From Mycolicibacterium porcinum (GTDB lineage Bacteria; Actinomycetota; Actinomycetes; Mycobacteriales; Mycobacteriaceae), in contig MVIG01000001.1 of the NCBI GenBank assembly GCA_002086835.1, positions 62,001 to 126,000 of the forward strand: a DNA stretch of 64,000 nt, written 5' to 3'. Under the pieces are notes generated by a model, which had not been told where the DNA came from, ran no database searches, and saw only the letters and a program-made list of their open reading frames with translations. The translations under genes were made by a program, and so were the position numbers. This document shows positions 40,223 through 50,250 of this stretch, piece by piece (the first letter of the stretch is position 1; every line of letters starts with the position of its first letter).

Positions 40223-40807
40223 ATGCGTCGGTGTGTTGTTCAGGCTGCTGCCGTGGCAGTCACAGCCGTAGTGACCGTCGCGGGGTGTTCGCACACCATC
40301 GACGGAGCTGCCCAGCGCGCGTCGGCCGACACCGCCGACCCCGATCGCAGTTTCGGGTACGTCGACGATCGGTGTGGACTGCTCGTCGACAGCACGGTCC
40401 AGGAGATCTTGGCCGCCGACAATGTGGTGCGCCCGTACAGCGGTGCGGTCTGCCAATACGTGTTGTCGCGGAAGGCCCAGCCCGGTCCCGAACCGAATGC
40501 GGGTTCACCGGCGATGCTCGACGTGATCTTCTCGTGGTTCGAGCAGGGCTCGCTGGACCGTGAGCGCGCGGTGGCCCGTAGTCGGGACGCCCAGATCACC
40601 GACGTCGTGGTGGAGCGGCACCAGGCGTTCGTGGCCCGTCGCGATGTGACGGGCGCGGCCTGCTCGGCAACCGCGTCGGCCGGCTCGGGCGTCATCAGCT
40701 GGTGGGTGCAGTTCCGCAGCGCGGGCAGCGCCGTGCAGGCAGGCAAGGGCGATCCGTGCCAGGACGCCAAGAAGCTGCTGTCGGCCACATTGCAGTCGGA
40801 ACTCTGA
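40223..40807 (+). CDS. DUF3558 lipoprotein
   Basis: 194 residues from the ATG at 40223. Signal RRCVVQAAAVAVTAVVTVAGCSH ends in the lipobox VAGC. The mature domain fits DUF3558 (a cysteine-paired mycobacterial lipoprotein family): YVDDRCGLLVDSTVQEILAADNVVRPYSGAVCQYVLS, ending with CSATASAGSGVISWWVQFRS and DPCQDAKKLLSATL, where pairs of cysteines are likely disulfides. It is 2 bases upstream of a second DUF3558 gene. Function unknown, surface location likely. Confidence 0.86.
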   Translation: MRRCVVQAAAVAVTAVVTVAGCSHTIDGAAQRASADTADPDRSFGYVDDRCGLLVDSTVQEILAADNVVRPYSGAVCQYVLSRKAQPGPEPNAGSPAMLDVIFSWFEQGSLDRERAVARSRDAQITDVVVERHQAFVARRDVTGAACSATASAGSGVISWWVQFRSAGSAVQAGKGDPCQDAKKLLSATLQSEL

Positions 40808-40809
40808 TC

Positions 40810-41337
40810 GTGGCGCATCCCTACCTCGCAGTGAGGTGTCTGGTCGGCATCGCCGCCGGAGTCGCGCTGACCGCGTGCGGACCGTCGGAACCGCAGGTAC
40901 CCCCCGAACCGGCGGCGTCCGGCGACGGTTTTCACGGCGCGGACTGCAACGGCATCACCGACGCCGACATCGCCGACGCGGTCGGCTCGTCGATGTTCAC
41001 CAAGGCCGTGGTGAGCGACGCGGGCTGTTTCTGGCAGGAGAATTCGGTGCTTGGCACCTTCGGTGCCGGGATGGGCATCTCCACCTGGTGGTACCGGGGG
41101 AGCGACATGGACACCGAGCGGACGCTGGAGACCCGCGCCGGACGCACCCTGACCGAGCTGTCGATCGACGGAAACCAGGGTTTCCGTGCGTCGGACGCGA
41201 ATGTCTGCAGTATCTATGTGGCCAAGGGGCAGGATGTGATCACGTGGTCGATTCAGACGATGAACCCGGCCACCCTGCCTGACCTGTGCCAGGTCACCGA
41301 GAAACTCGCCCGGCTCAGTCAGGGCCGGGTGAACTGA
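40810..41337 (+). CDS. DUF3558 lipoprotein, second copy
   Basis: 175 residues from the GTG at 40810, 2 bases after the preceding stop. Lipobox LTAC (ALTACGPSEP) follows the signal CLVGIAAGVA. The mature part holds DCNGITDADIADAVGSSMFTKAVVSDAGCFWQE, the STWWYRGSDMDTERTLE segment and IDGNQGFRASDANVCSIYVAKGQDVITWSIQTM..DLCQ, as in DUF3558. It is a diverged paralogue of the preceding gene, presumably in the same transcript. Confidence 0.86.
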   Translation: MAHPYLAVRCLVGIAAGVALTACGPSEPQVPPEPAASGDGFHGADCNGITDADIADAVGSSMFTKAVVSDAGCFWQENSVLGTFGAGMGISTWWYRGSDMDTERTLETRAGRTLTELSIDGNQGFRASDANVCSIYVAKGQDVITWSIQTMNPATLPDLCQVTEKLARLSQGRVN

Positions 41338-41417
41338 TCTGTGCTGCGTGAGGGGCTACAGTTTCACGGCGACCCAAACGGCGGCGTCCATCACATCGAC
41401 TCGAAGGCAGTGCGTAC

Positions 41418-42041
41418 ATGTCAGCTCGGCCAGAGGCACAGGCGGCTGGAACCCGGCGTTCCCCGTCCCGGCCGGCGCGGACCACGAGGCTCAGCCGTGA
41501 TGCGATCGTCAATGCGGCGCTGACGTTCCTGGACCGCGAGGGCTGGGACGCCCTGACGATCAATGCGCTGGCCGGTCAGCTCGGCACCAAGGGCCCGTCG
41601 CTCTACAACCATGTGGACAGCCTCGACGACCTACGGCGTACGGTCCGGATGCGGGTGATCGACGACATCATCGAGATGCTCAACACCGTGGGCGCAGGCC
41701 GGACCCGTGACGATGCGGTGGCGGTCATGGCCAGTGCCTACCGCAGCTACGCCCATCACCATCCCGGTCGCTACTCGGCGTTCACCCGAATGCCCTTCGG
41801 CGGGGACGACCCGGAGTACTCGGCGGCCACCAAGGCCGCGGCCGGGCCGGTGATCGAGGTTCTGACGTCGTACGGCCTGGAAGGTGAGGATGCCTTCTAC
41901 GCCGCACTGCAGTTCTGGTCGGCTCTGCACGGCTTCGTCCTGCTGGAAATGACGGGCGTTATGGACGATATCGACACCGATGCGGTGTTCACCGATATGC
42001 TGCGACGACTGGCCGCAGGTATGGGGCAGTCAGAGTCGTAG
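41418..42041 (+). CDS. TetR-family regulator (Rv0681-like)
   Basis: 207 residues. A basic N-terminal tail (RRSPSRPARTTR) precedes the HTH at about 26-70 (SRDAIVNAALTFLDREGWDALTINALAGQLGTKGPSLYNHVDSLDDL). The C-terminal domain is of the WHG type (FWSALHGFVLLEMTG). It stands just before rpsL, as Rv0681 does in M. tuberculosis, but its targets are unknown and its transcript ends before the rpsL promoter. An upstream GTG is not supported. Confidence 0.9.
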   Translation: MSARPEAQAAGTRRSPSRPARTTRLSRDAIVNAALTFLDREGWDALTINALAGQLGTKGPSLYNHVDSLDDLRRTVRMRVIDDIIEMLNTVGAGRTRDDAVAVMASAYRSYAHHHPGRYSAFTRMPFGGDDPEYSAATKAAAGPVIEVLTSYGLEGEDAFYAALQFWSALHGFVLLEMTGVMDDIDTDAVFTDMLRRLAAGMGQSES

Positions 42042-42075
42042 CGTCTGACCTGGGATTAGGTCGTCGTTAGCGGGT

Positions 42076-42105
42076 TTGGTTCGTCGCGGCCAGCCCTGGT
42101 ATTGT
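42076..42105 (+). promoter_or_regulatory. Promoter of the str operon (rpsL-rpsG-fusA-tuf)
   Basis: TTGGTT (42076-42081) and TATTGT (42100-42105) are 18 bases apart. The -10 hexamer is identical to that proposed for rpoB. A start near 42112 leaves a leader of about 200 bases before rpsL, which may hold an autoregulatory structure. Confidence 0.6.
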
Positions 42106-42311
42106 GGTAGATCGTGCCTGGCCGGAAGGCGCACGCCGCTGAGTGTTTCGCTAGCGTGCCCGCACGCCGGGCGAATTTGCATGTCTAACACGCATCGGAA
42201 TTCCACCGGTGTAAGCACGTGCGACACGCCCGGACGCGGGGTACGCGACCGGGGGATAACTGCAGTACAGAGACTTAGAACAGCAAGAAGCAACACAGAG
42301 AAAGCCGGTAC

Positions 42312-42686
42312 ATGCCAACCATCAACCAGCTGGTCCGCAAGGGTCGCCGCGACAAGGTCGCCAAGGTCAAGACGGCGGCTCTCAAGGGCAGCCCGCAGCG
42401 CCGCGGTGTGTGCACGCGTGTGTACACCACCACCCCGAAGAAGCCGAACTCGGCGCTTCGCAAGGTCGCGCGCGTCAAGCTGACCAGCGGGGTTGAGGTC
42501 ACCGCCTACATCCCCGGTGAGGGTCACAACCTGCAGGAGCACTCCATGGTGCTGGTGCGCGGCGGTCGTGTGAAGGACCTCCCCGGTGTCCGTTACAAGA
42601 TCATCCGCGGGTCGCTCGACACCCAGGGTGTCAAGAACCGCAAGCAGGCCCGTAGCCGCTACGGCGCCAAGAAGGAGAAGAGCTGA
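42312..42686 (+). CDS. rpsL: 30S ribosomal protein S12
   Basis: 124 residues. S12 sits at the decoding centre. The conserved blocks are [33 protein letters not shown] and [21 protein letters not shown]. The lysines commonly changed in streptomycin-resistant strains (43 and 88) are both Lys, i.e. wild type. First gene of the str operon; its TGA overlaps the rpsG ATG by one base. Confidence 0.99.
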   Translation: MPTINQLVRKGRRDKVAKVKTAALKGSPQRRGVCTRVYTTTPKKPNSALRKVARVKLTSGVEVTAYIPGEGHNLQEHSMVLVRGGRVKDLPGVRYKIIRGSLDTQGVKNRKQARSRYGAKKEKS

Positions 42687-43156
42687 TGCCGCGCAAGGGT
42701 CCCGCGCCGAAGCGTCCGTTGGTCAACGATCCGGTTTACGGGTCGCAGCTGGTCACCCAGCTGGTCAACAAGGTGCTGCTGGACGGCAAGAAGTCACTGG
42801 CCGAGCGCATTGTCTACGGTGCGCTGGAGCAGGCTCGCGACAAGACCGGCACCGATCCGGTCGTCACCCTCAAGCGTGCGCTCGACAACGTCAAGCCCGC
42901 TCTCGAGGTGCGCAGCCGCCGCGTCGGTGGTGCCACCTACCAGGTGCCGGTCGAGGTTCGCCCCGATCGCTCCACCACCCTGGCCCTGCGTTGGCTGGTC
43001 AGCTTCTCCAAGGCCCGTCGTGAGAAGACCATGATCGAGCGCCTCGCCAACGAGATCCTCGATGCCAGCAACGGCCTTGGCGCCGCTGTGAAGCGTCGTG
43101 AGGACACTCACAAGATGGCCGAAGCGAACCGGGCTTTCGCGCACTACCGCTGGTGA
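42686..43156 (+). CDS. rpsG: 30S ribosomal protein S7
   Basis: 156 residues, starting in a TGATG overlap with rpsL. S7 nucleates assembly of the 30S head and binds 16S rRNA near the E site. The typical text [71 protein letters not shown] and the C-terminal [20 protein letters not shown] is complete. Confidence 0.99.
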   Translation: MPRKGPAPKRPLVNDPVYGSQLVTQLVNKVLLDGKKSLAERIVYGALEQARDKTGTDPVVTLKRALDNVKPALEVRSRRVGGATYQVPVEVRPDRSTTLALRWLVSFSKARREKTMIERLANEILDASNGLGAAVKRREDTHKMAEANRAFAHYRW

Positions 43157-43243
43157 TACCCGCGCCCGGCATCCAGCGTCGGGTGCCGGTACGCGCGCAA
43201 TCGAACACCTAATCAAGCAAGCGAAAGAGTTGGGAAGACTTCC

Positions 43244-45346
43244 GTGGCACAGGACGTGCTGACAGACCTGAACAAGGTCCGCAACATCGGCATCATGGCG
43301 CACATCGACGCCGGCAAGACGACGACGACAGAGCGCATCCTCTATTACACCGGCGTCAACTACAAGATCGGTGAGACGCACGACGGTGCCTCCACCACCG
43401 ACTGGATGGAGCAGGAGCAGGAGCGTGGTATCACCATCACCTCCGCAGCCGTGACCTGCTTCTGGAACAACAACCAGATCAACATCATCGACACCCCCGG
43501 GCACGTCGACTTCACCGTTGAGGTGGAGCGCAGCCTGCGTGTGCTCGACGGTGCCGTTGCCGTCTTCGACGGCAAGGAGGGTGTTGAGCCGCAGTCCGAG
43601 CAGGTGTGGCGTCAGGCCGACAAGTACGACGTGCCCCGGATCTGCTTCGTCAACAAGATGGACAAGCTCGGTGCGGACTTCTACTTCACCGTGCAGACCA
43701 TCAAGGACCGCCTCGGCGCCAAGCCGCTGGTGATCCAGCTGCCGATCGGTGCCGAGAACGACTTCGAGGGCATCATCGACCTGGTCGAGATGAACGCCAA
43801 GGTGTGGCGTGGCGAGACCAAGCTCGGTGAGAGCTACGAGACCATCGAGATCCCCGCGGATCTGGCCGACAAGGCCGCCGAGTACCGCAGCGAGCTCATG
43901 GACACGGTCGCCGAGACCGACGAGGCGCTTCTGGAGAAGTACCTCGGCGGCGAAGAGCTCACCATCGATGAGATCAAGGGCGCCATCCGCAAGCTGACCG
44001 TGAGCAGCGAGCTGTACCCGGTGCTGTGCGGCAGCGCGTTCAAGAACAAGGGTGTTCAGCCGATGCTGGACGCCGTGATCGACTACCTCCCGTCGCCGCT
44101 GGATGTCGAGTCCGTCAAGGGCCACGTCCCCGGCAAGGAGGACGAAGAGGTTCTGCGCAAGCCGTCGACCGACGAGCCGTTCGCCGCGCTCGCGTTCAAG
44201 ATCGCCGTGCACCCCTTCTTCGGCAAGCTCACCTACGTCCGCGTGTACTCGGGCAAGGTCGAGTCCGGCGCCCAGGTCATCAACGCGACCAAGGGCAAGA
44301 AGGAGCGTCTGGGCAAGCTGTTCCAGATGCACGCCAACAAGGAGAACCCGGTCGAGTCGGCCTCCGCTGGTCACATCTACGCGGTGATCGGCCTGAAGGA
44401 CACCACCACCGGTGACACCCTGTGCGATCCGAACCAGCAGGTCGTGCTGGAGTCGATGACCTTCCCGGATCCGGTCATCGAGGTGGCCATCGAGCCCAAG
44501 ACCAAGAGTGACCAGGAGAAGCTGGGCACCGCGATCCAGAAGCTCGCCGAAGAGGACCCGACCTTCAAGGTGCACCTTGACCAGGAGACCGGCCAGACCG
44601 TCATCGGCGGTATGGGCGAGCTGCACCTGGACATCCTGGTGGACCGCATGCGTCGCGAGTTCAAGGTTGAGGCCAACGTCGGTAAGCCGCAGGTGGCCTA
44701 CCGCGAGACCATCCGCCGCAAGGTGGAGAAGGTCGAGTTCACCCACAAGAAGCAGACGGGTGGCTCCGGCCAGTTCGCGAAGGTGCTGATCGACCTCGAG
44801 CCGTTCATCGGCGAGGACGGTGCCACCTACGAGTTCGAGAACAAGGTCACCGGTGGCCGCATCCCGCGCGAGTACATCCCGTCGGTTGATGCCGGTGCGC
44901 AGGACGCCATGCAGTACGGCGTGTTGGCCGGCTACCCGCTGGTGAACCTGAAGGTGACGCTGCTCGACGGCGCCTACCACGAGGTCGACTCCTCGGAAAT
45001 GGCGTTCAAGGTGGCGGGTTCGCAGGTGCTGAAGAAGGCCGCCCAGGCGGCCCAGCCGGTCATCCTCGAGCCCATCATGGCTGTCGAGGTCACGACGCCC
45101 GAGGATTACATGGGCGACGTGATCGGCGACTTGAACTCCCGCCGTGGTCAGATCCAGGCCATGGAGGAGCGCAGCGGTGCGCGTGTCGTCAAGGCGCAGG
45201 TGCCGCTGTCGGAGATGTTCGGCTACGTGGGTGACCTTCGGTCGAAGACCCAGGGCCGGGCGAACTACTCCATGGTGTTCGACTCGTACGCCGAAGTTCC
45301 GGCGAACGTGGCGAAGGAGATCATCGCGAAGGCGACGGGTCAGTGA
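43244..45346 (+). CDS. fusA: Translation elongation factor G
   Basis: 700 residues from the GTG at 43244. GTPase that translocates mRNA-tRNA on the ribosome. G1 [19 protein letters not shown], switch II/G3 DTPGHVDF, G4 NKMDK; domain IV loop [20 protein letters not shown] and domain [23 protein letters not shown] are present. It is the third gene of the str operon, 87 bases after rpsG. The last 20 bases, including the stop, recur 80 bases downstream (see repeat). Confidence 0.99.
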   Translation: MAQDVLTDLNKVRNIGIMAHIDAGKTTTTERILYYTGVNYKIGETHDGASTTDWMEQEQERGITITSAAVTCFWNNNQINIIDTPGHVDFTVEVERSLRVLDGAVAVFDGKEGVEPQSEQVWRQADKYDVPRICFVNKMDKLGADFYFTVQTIKDRLGAKPLVIQLPIGAENDFEGIIDLVEMNAKVWRGETKLGESYETIEIPADLADKAAEYRSELMDTVAETDEALLEKYLGGEELTIDEIKGAIRKLTVSSELYPVLCGSAFKNKGVQPMLDAVIDYLPSPLDVESVKGHVPGKEDEEVLRKPSTDEPFAALAFKIAVHPFFGKLTYVRVYSGKVESGAQVINATKGKKERLGKLFQMHANKENPVESASAGHIYAVIGLKDTTTGDTLCDPNQQVVLESMTFPDPVIEVAIEPKTKSDQEKLGTAIQKLAEEDPTFKVHLDQETGQTVIGGMGELHLDILVDRMRREFKVEANVGKPQVAYRETIRRKVEKVEFTHKKQTGGSGQFAKVLIDLEPFIGEDGATYEFENKVTGGRIPREYIPSVDAGAQDAMQYGVLAGYPLVNLKVTLLDGAYHEVDSSEMAFKVAGSQVLKKAAQAAQPVILEPIMAVEVTTPEDYMGDVIGDLNSRRGQIQAMEERSGARVVKAQVPLSEMFGYVGDLRSKTQGRANYSMVFDSYAEVPANVAKEIIAKATGQ

Positions 45347-45424
45347 GCATCGATGGCCGCTTGCGGCCGAGGCGCGAACTGGGCCGGAGTCGAGCCATCG
45401 ATCACGCGAAGGCGACGGGTCAGT
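45325..45424 (+). repeat. Duplicated fusA 3' end
   Basis: CGCGAAGGCGACGGGTCAGT occurs at 45325-45344, where it encodes the end of EF-G and leads into TGA, and again without change at 45405-45424, where it leads into TAG. The copies are 80 bases apart, so the second is out of frame and is not translated. Between them lies a 9-bp inverted repeat. This resembles the rplA tail repeat in outcome. Confidence 0.9.
45349..45402 (+). terminator. Inverted repeat between fusA and tuf
   Basis: ATCGATGGC (45349-45357) pairs with GCCATCGAT (45394-45402) across a 36-base GC-rich loop that can fold further. It starts directly after the fusA stop. It could attenuate or process the fusA-tuf transcript. Confidence 0.55.
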
Positions 45425-45515
45425 AGGCTCGTCGCGGCAACTGTCGCGGGCACACAACTGAACACATCAACACTGCTTTAAGTAAAAGCACCAACAAGTC
45501 CAGGAGGACACCACA

Positions 45516-46706
45516 GTGGCGAAGGCGAAGTTCGAGCGGACGAAGCCGCACGTCAACATCGGGACCATCGGTCACGTTGACCACGGCAAGACCACGCTCA
45601 CTGCAGCAATCACCAAGGTTCTGCACGACAAGTACCCCGATTTGAACGAGTCGCGCGCATTCGACCAGATCGACAACGCGCCTGAAGAGCGTCAGCGCGG
45701 TATCACCATCAACATCTCGCATGTTGAGTACCAGACCGAGAAGCGCCACTACGCACACGTGGACGCCCCCGGTCACGCCGACTACATCAAGAACATGATC
45801 ACCGGTGCCGCCCAGATGGACGGCGCGATCCTGGTGGTCGCCGCGACCGACGGCCCGATGCCGCAGACCCGCGAGCACGTGCTGCTGGGCCGCCAGGTGG
45901 GTGTGCCTTACATCCTCGTGGCCCTGAACAAGTCGGACATGGTCGACGACGAGGAGCTCCTCGAGCTCGTCGAGATGGAGGTCCGCGAACTGCTGGCCGC
46001 CCAGGAGTTCGACGAGGACGCCCCGGTCATCCGCGTCTCCGCGCTGAAGGCGCTGGAGGGCGACCCGAAGTGGGTCAAGTCGGTTGAGGACCTCATGGAG
46101 GCCGTCGACGAGTCGATCCCGGATCCGGTTCGCGAGACCGACAAGCCGTTCCTGATGCCCGTCGAGGACGTCTTCACCATCACCGGTCGTGGCACCGTGG
46201 TGACCGGTCGCGTCGAGCGTGGCGTGATCAACGTCAACGAAGAGGTCGAGATCGTCGGCATCCGCCCGACCACGACCAAGACCACCGTCACCGGTGTGGA
46301 AATGTTCCGCAAGCTGCTCGACCAGGGCCAGGCCGGCGACAACGTCGGTCTGCTGGTTCGTGGCATCAAGCGCGAGGACGTCGAGCGTGGCCAGGTTGTG
46401 GTCAAGCCCGGCACCACCACCCCGCACACCGAGTTCGAGGGCAGCGTCTACATCCTGTCCAAGGACGAGGGTGGCCGCCACACGCCGTTCTTCAACAACT
46501 ACCGTCCGCAGTTCTACTTCCGCACCACGGACGTGACCGGCGTGGTGACCCTGCCCGAGGGCACCGAGATGGTGATGCCCGGTGACAACACCGACATCTC
46601 CGTCAAGCTGATCCAGCCCGTCGCCATGGACGAGGGCCTGCGCTTCGCGATCCGCGAGGGCGGCCGTACCGTCGGCGCCGGCCGGGTTACCAAGATCATC
46701 AAGTGA
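45516..46706 (+). CDS. tuf: Translation elongation factor Tu
   Basis: 396 residues from the GTG at 45516, with AGGAGGACA upstream. GTPase delivering aminoacyl-tRNA. Motifs: GHVDHGKTT (P-loop), [29 protein letters not shown] (G3), [10 protein letters not shown] (G4) and C-terminal [28 protein letters not shown]. It is the last gene of the str operon, separated from fusA by 169 bases that may hold an additional promoter. A textbook terminator follows. Confidence 0.99.
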   Translation: MAKAKFERTKPHVNIGTIGHVDHGKTTLTAAITKVLHDKYPDLNESRAFDQIDNAPEERQRGITINISHVEYQTEKRHYAHVDAPGHADYIKNMITGAAQMDGAILVVAATDGPMPQTREHVLLGRQVGVPYILVALNKSDMVDDEELLELVEMEVRELLAAQEFDEDAPVIRVSALKALEGDPKWVKSVEDLMEAVDESIPDPVRETDKPFLMPVEDVFTITGRGTVVTGRVERGVINVNEEVEIVGIRPTTTKTTVTGVEMFRKLLDQGQAGDNVGLLVRGIKREDVERGQVVVKPGTTTPHTEFEGSVYILSKDEGGRHTPFFNNYRPQFYFRTTDVTGVVTLPEGTEMVMPGDNTDISVKLIQPVAMDEGLRFAIREGGRTVGAGRVTKIIK

Positions 46707-46729
46707 TGATCTGACCTAGCACGCGAAAG

Positions 46730-46766
46730 CGGCGCTCACCTTCGGGTGAGCGCCGTTTTCGTTTTT
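46730..46766 (+). terminator. Intrinsic terminator of tuf with UUCG tetraloop
   Basis: CGGCGCTCACC (46730-46740) pairs perfectly with GGTGAGCGCCG (46745-46755) around a TTCG loop closed by C-G, followed by TTTTCGTTTTT. It is a classical U-tailed terminator, rare in mycobacteria. Confidence 0.97.
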
Positions 46767-46856
46767 CCGGCGTGTTGGTGCTGAGTCCGATGTAACGCCT
46801 GTGGTAGCTGAGACGATCTTTATTGCATAGTCGAGCTACACGGGTTGGGGACGAAC

Positions 46857-47702
46857 ATGATGCGACGGATATGGGCGCTGGCTTCAGCGGCAGTTCTTGC
46901 CGGCACGGCGGTCGGATTCGCGGCGGGAACGGCGCAGGCCAGTCCCGGGTGTCCGGACTTGCACTGGATCGGCGTCGCCGGTTCGGGTGAGCGGGATGAT
47001 CCGACGACCGACGCGGGCATGGGCCGGGTGGTCTACAACTCCTTGCGTGACCTGTCTCGGTGGGTGCAGCAGGATGGCCGCACCATTACCGCGGAGGCCG
47101 TGGCGTACCCCGCGGCACCGGTGCCGGCCGATGGGGACCTGCTGGGCTGGGGCGGCTTCATGAGCAGCGTCGACGCCGGAGTCGCGGCGCTGGGGAACCA
47201 GTACGCGGCGTTCACCCAGCAATGTCCGGCCAGCAAGGTCGTCCTGGCCGGCTATTCGCAGGGCGCGATGGTGGTGCACCGCAATCTGGCCGGGTTGGCG
47301 GGCAGCCCCAATCTGGTCGCCGCGTTGTTGGTCGCCGACGGTGACCGGCTGCCCGCCGATCCCACGGTGAACCTGGGCACGGCCACCGCTGTGGCCGGAG
47401 CCGGAGCCGGCAAGGGTGTCGCGCAGGACTGGCCGATCCTGGCCCATGCTCCCGCCCCGCTGCCTGCCACCATCGGCAGCCGCACGATCAGCGTGTGTGA
47501 TCGCGGCGATGCGGTGTGCGACTACGACGAGGACGCCGAACAGGTGACCGCCACCGCGATCGCCGTGCACACCAGCTATGCCCGGTCGAGCAGCGGCGGA
47601 TACCAGTGGACCTGGCCGCTGTACCGGATGCTGGGCCCGTCGCCGATGCAGCAGCAGACGGTGCAGGCGGGCGGCGCGACGGATGGAGTCGTTCACTCCT
47701 GA
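46857..47702 (+). CDS. Cutinase-family secreted hydrolase
   Basis: 281 residues from the ATG at 46857, which has GGGGA upstream; a TTG four codons earlier is possible. A signal peptide (MMRRIWALASAAVLAGTAVGFAAGTAQA) is followed by the cutinase-like core: CPDLHWIGVAGSGER at the start, nucleophile VVLAGYSQGAMV (Ser134) and the acid/His region VCDRGDAVCDYDE...AIAVHTSYA. Cysteines fit the disulfide pattern of cutinases. Mycobacterial members act as esterases, lipases or phospholipases in the envelope. It stands alone downstream of tuf. Confidence 0.88.
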   Translation: MMRRIWALASAAVLAGTAVGFAAGTAQASPGCPDLHWIGVAGSGERDDPTTDAGMGRVVYNSLRDLSRWVQQDGRTITAEAVAYPAAPVPADGDLLGWGGFMSSVDAGVAALGNQYAAFTQQCPASKVVLAGYSQGAMVVHRNLAGLAGSPNLVAALLVADGDRLPADPTVNLGTATAVAGAGAGKGVAQDWPILAHAPAPLPATIGSRTISVCDRGDAVCDYDEDAEQVTATAIAVHTSYARSSSGGYQWTWPLYRMLGPSPMQQQTVQAGGATDGVVHS

Positions 47703-47759
47703 TCTGCACGGTCTCGGGCGCTAATCTGATGGCGCCCGAGACGACGACAGGAGTCCGCG

Positions 47760-48635
47760 ATGTCCACCTTCCTGCGGTACTTGCGCATTCAGGCCTTCGT
47801 CCTGTTGTGCGGCATCGTCGGTCCGATCTTCCTGATCATCTACTTCGCCAGCGGTGGCGAACCGATGATGAAATGGATGTTCTGGACCGGCCTGTTGGTC
47901 ACCGCGATCGATATTCTGATCGCGCTGGGGCTCACCGCCGCCGGGGCGAAGTCGGCCGCGCAGAACGAGAAGCTCGAACAGGTGGGCGTGCTGGCCCTGG
48001 CCCAGGTCACCGGTATCCACGAGACCAATACCCGCATCAACGAACAGCCGCTGGTGAAGCTGGATCTGCAGATCTCGGGACCCGGCATTGCGCCGTTCGC
48101 CAGTCAGGATCGCGTGCTGGCCTCGGTGTCGCGGCTGCCCATGATCACCAACCGCAAGTTGGTCGCGCTGGTCGACCCGACCACCAATGAGTACCGGATC
48201 GACTGGGAGAGAAGCAGTCTGGTCAGTGGGCTGATGCCTGCGACATTCACGATCGCCGAGGAGAACAAGACCTACGACCTGACCGGTCAATCCGGCCCGT
48301 TGATGGAGATCCTGCAGATCCTCAAGTCGCACGGCATCGGCATCAACAGTATGGTTGACCTGCGGGCCAATCCCGCGGCCCGCGAAGAGGTGCAGGCGGT
48401 GGTACGACGCGCGGCGACATCCTCTTCGCGCGAGCATTCATCGGCGACCCAGCAGGCGGCGCCGGCTCCGCCGGTCGCGACCACGGAGCCGGGTGCGCCG
48501 TCGGCGCCCTTCCTCGCACCGCCGGCACCGTCGACAGCCCAACGGCTTCAGGAACTGGAAACGTTGCGAGCGACCGGCGCCATCAGTGAGGAGGAGTACT
48601 CCTCGAAACGACAACAGATCATCGCCGATCTCTGA
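47760..48635 (+). CDS. Membrane protein with C-terminal SHOCT domain
   Basis: 291 residues. Two N-terminal transmembrane helices (FVLLCGIVGPIFLIIYFAS, WTGLLVTAIDILIALGLTAAGA) are followed by a soluble domain of about 130 residues (NEKLEQVGVLALAQVTGIHETNTRINEQPLVKLDLQISGPG) and a Pro/Ala-rich linker. The last 32 residues (RLQELETLRATGAISEEEYSSKRQQIIADL) form a SHOCT motif, a short oligomerisation or binding helix pair. The function is unknown. It does not obviously share an operon with the arginine genes downstream. Confidence 0.82.
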   Translation: MSTFLRYLRIQAFVLLCGIVGPIFLIIYFASGGEPMMKWMFWTGLLVTAIDILIALGLTAAGAKSAAQNEKLEQVGVLALAQVTGIHETNTRINEQPLVKLDLQISGPGIAPFASQDRVLASVSRLPMITNRKLVALVDPTTNEYRIDWERSSLVSGLMPATFTIAEENKTYDLTGQSGPLMEILQILKSHGIGINSMVDLRANPAAREEVQAVVRRAATSSSREHSSATQQAAPAPPVATTEPGAPSAPFLAPPAPSTAQRLQELETLRATGAISEEEYSSKRQQIIADL

Positions 48636-48680
48636 TCTGGTTCAGGATCAACCCGATTGGTGCGGTTACCGTCCGCGGCC

Positions 48681-48712
48681 GGCAAGTTCACCGGACGTTT
48701 GGTGAACTTGCC
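48681..48712. promoter_or_regulatory. 12-bp inverted repeat before the arginine antiporter
   Basis: GGCAAGTTCACC (48681-48692) and GGTGAACTTGCC (48701-48712) are perfect inverted copies with an 8-base spacer, 61 bases before arcD. The right arm covers a possible -35 (TTGCCC, 48708-48713) that is 16 bases from TACGAT (48730-48735). It could be the terminator of the SHOCT gene or an operator for arcD-arcA. Confidence 0.6.
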
Positions 48713-48773
48713 CTATGGTTGACCGCAGTTACGATCGTTCAGGCACCGTCCAGCGCATTGCGAAAGACGACAT

Positions 48774-50228
48774 ATGACCACGGCTGAACCGAAGACAGAA
48801 TCGACGAGCGAGAAGGTCAGCCTGCCGACGCTGACCGCGATGGTGGTCGGGTCGATGATCGGCTCGGGGGTATTCCTGTTGCCGCGGCGGTTCGGCACGG
48901 AGTCCGGGGTGCTGGGGGCGATCATCGCCTGGACCATCGCCGGCACGGGAATGCTGATGCTGGCATTCGTATTCCAGCGGTTGGCCACCCGCAAACCCGA
49001 TCTGGATGCCGGGATCTTCGCCTACGCCAAGGCCGGGTTCGGCGATTACGTCGGATTCAACTCTGCCTTCGGGTTCTGGGCGTCGGCATGTGCGGGCAAT
49101 GCGTCGTACTGGGTGCTCATCATGGCCACCGCGAGTGCGATGTTTCCGCAATTGGGCGACGGCAGCACGGTGCTCGCGGTGCTGGTCTCCTCGATCGGGG
49201 TGTGGCTGTTCTGTTTCCTGATCCTGCGCGGGGTCAAGGAAGCGGCGGTGATCAATCGGATCGCCACCGTTGCCAAGGTGGTTCCGATCGTGGCGTTCAT
49301 CGTGATCGCATTGATCGCCTTCAAGGCGGGGGTGTTCGCCGACAACTTCTGGGGCGGTTGGAAAGCCGACGGCGGCCCGTCGGCCTCGGTGTTCGAACAG
49401 GCCAAGGGCACGATGCTCATCACGGTGTTCGTGTTCATGGGCATCGAGGGCGCCAGCGTGTACTCGCGTTATGCGAAGAAGCGCGAGGACGTTGGCCGGG
49501 CGACCGTCATCGGATTCCTGTCCGTACTCGCTGTTTTCGCTCTGGTGACCCTGGCGTCCTACGGCGTGTTACCGCAGGCCGAACTCGCCAACGTGAGCCA
49601 GCCGTCCATGGCCTCGGTGCTCGAATCCATCGTGGGGCCATGGGGTTCGGTGTTCATCCGGGTGGGCGTCGTGATCTCGGTGCTGGGGGCATATCTGGCG
49701 TGGACGCTGATGGCCGCCGAGATTCTCTACATTCCCGCCAAATCCGAGGACATGCCGCGATTCCTGGCCCGCACGAACAGCCACGACGCGCCGGTGACGG
49801 CCCTGGTGATGGCGGGCGGCCTGGTGCAGCTGCTGCTCATCCTGCTGCTGTTCACCTCCGAGGCACTGGATTTCATGCTGGACCTCACCGCGGCGCTGGC
49901 GCTGATTCCCTACTTCCTGGCCGCCGGTTACGCCCTCAAGCTGGTGCTGACCCGGGAGACCTACGAAAACCGGAGACCTCCGCTGGCGGACGGCGTGGTG
50001 GCGGGGCTGGCGACGGTGTACACGTTGTTCCTCGTCTACGCCGCCGGATTCGACCATCTGCTCCTGTCCTGCATCCTCTACGCGGCCGGGGCGGTCCTGT
50101 ACGTGATGGCCCGCCGGGAGCGTGGCCTGCGGCTGTTCACGCCGCCGGAGGCGGTGTTGTTCGTGGTCATCCTGCTCGGGGCGGTTGCCGGAATCGTCGG
50201 GTTGGTCACCGGACACATCCAGATCTAG
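48774..50228 (+). CDS. arcD: Arginine:ornithine antiporter-like APA permease
   Basis: 484 residues with about 12 transmembrane helices in the APC (basic amino acid/polyamine antiporter) fold: [22 protein letters not shown] (helix 1 with the G-S/I-G-x-G break), [25 protein letters not shown] (helix 6 and loop), [20 protein letters not shown]. It imports arginine, exchanging it for ornithine or another product. It lies 22 bases before arginine deiminase, which defines its role. No ornithine-forming OTC is in the window, so the exchanged substrate is uncertain. Confidence 0.87.
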   Translation: MTTAEPKTESTSEKVSLPTLTAMVVGSMIGSGVFLLPRRFGTESGVLGAIIAWTIAGTGMLMLAFVFQRLATRKPDLDAGIFAYAKAGFGDYVGFNSAFGFWASACAGNASYWVLIMATASAMFPQLGDGSTVLAVLVSSIGVWLFCFLILRGVKEAAVINRIATVAKVVPIVAFIVIALIAFKAGVFADNFWGGWKADGGPSASVFEQAKGTMLITVFVFMGIEGASVYSRYAKKREDVGRATVIGFLSVLAVFALVTLASYGVLPQAELANVSQPSMASVLESIVGPWGSVFIRVGVVISVLGAYLAWTLMAAEILYIPAKSEDMPRFLARTNSHDAPVTALVMAGGLVQLLLILLLFTSEALDFMLDLTAALALIPYFLAAGYALKLVLTRETYENRRPPLADGVVAGLATVYTLFLVYAAGFDHLLLSCILYAAGAVLYVMARRERGLRLFTPPEAVLFVVILLGAVAGIVGLVTGHIQI

Positions 50229-50250
50229 TGCCACACAACGTGAAAGGAAG

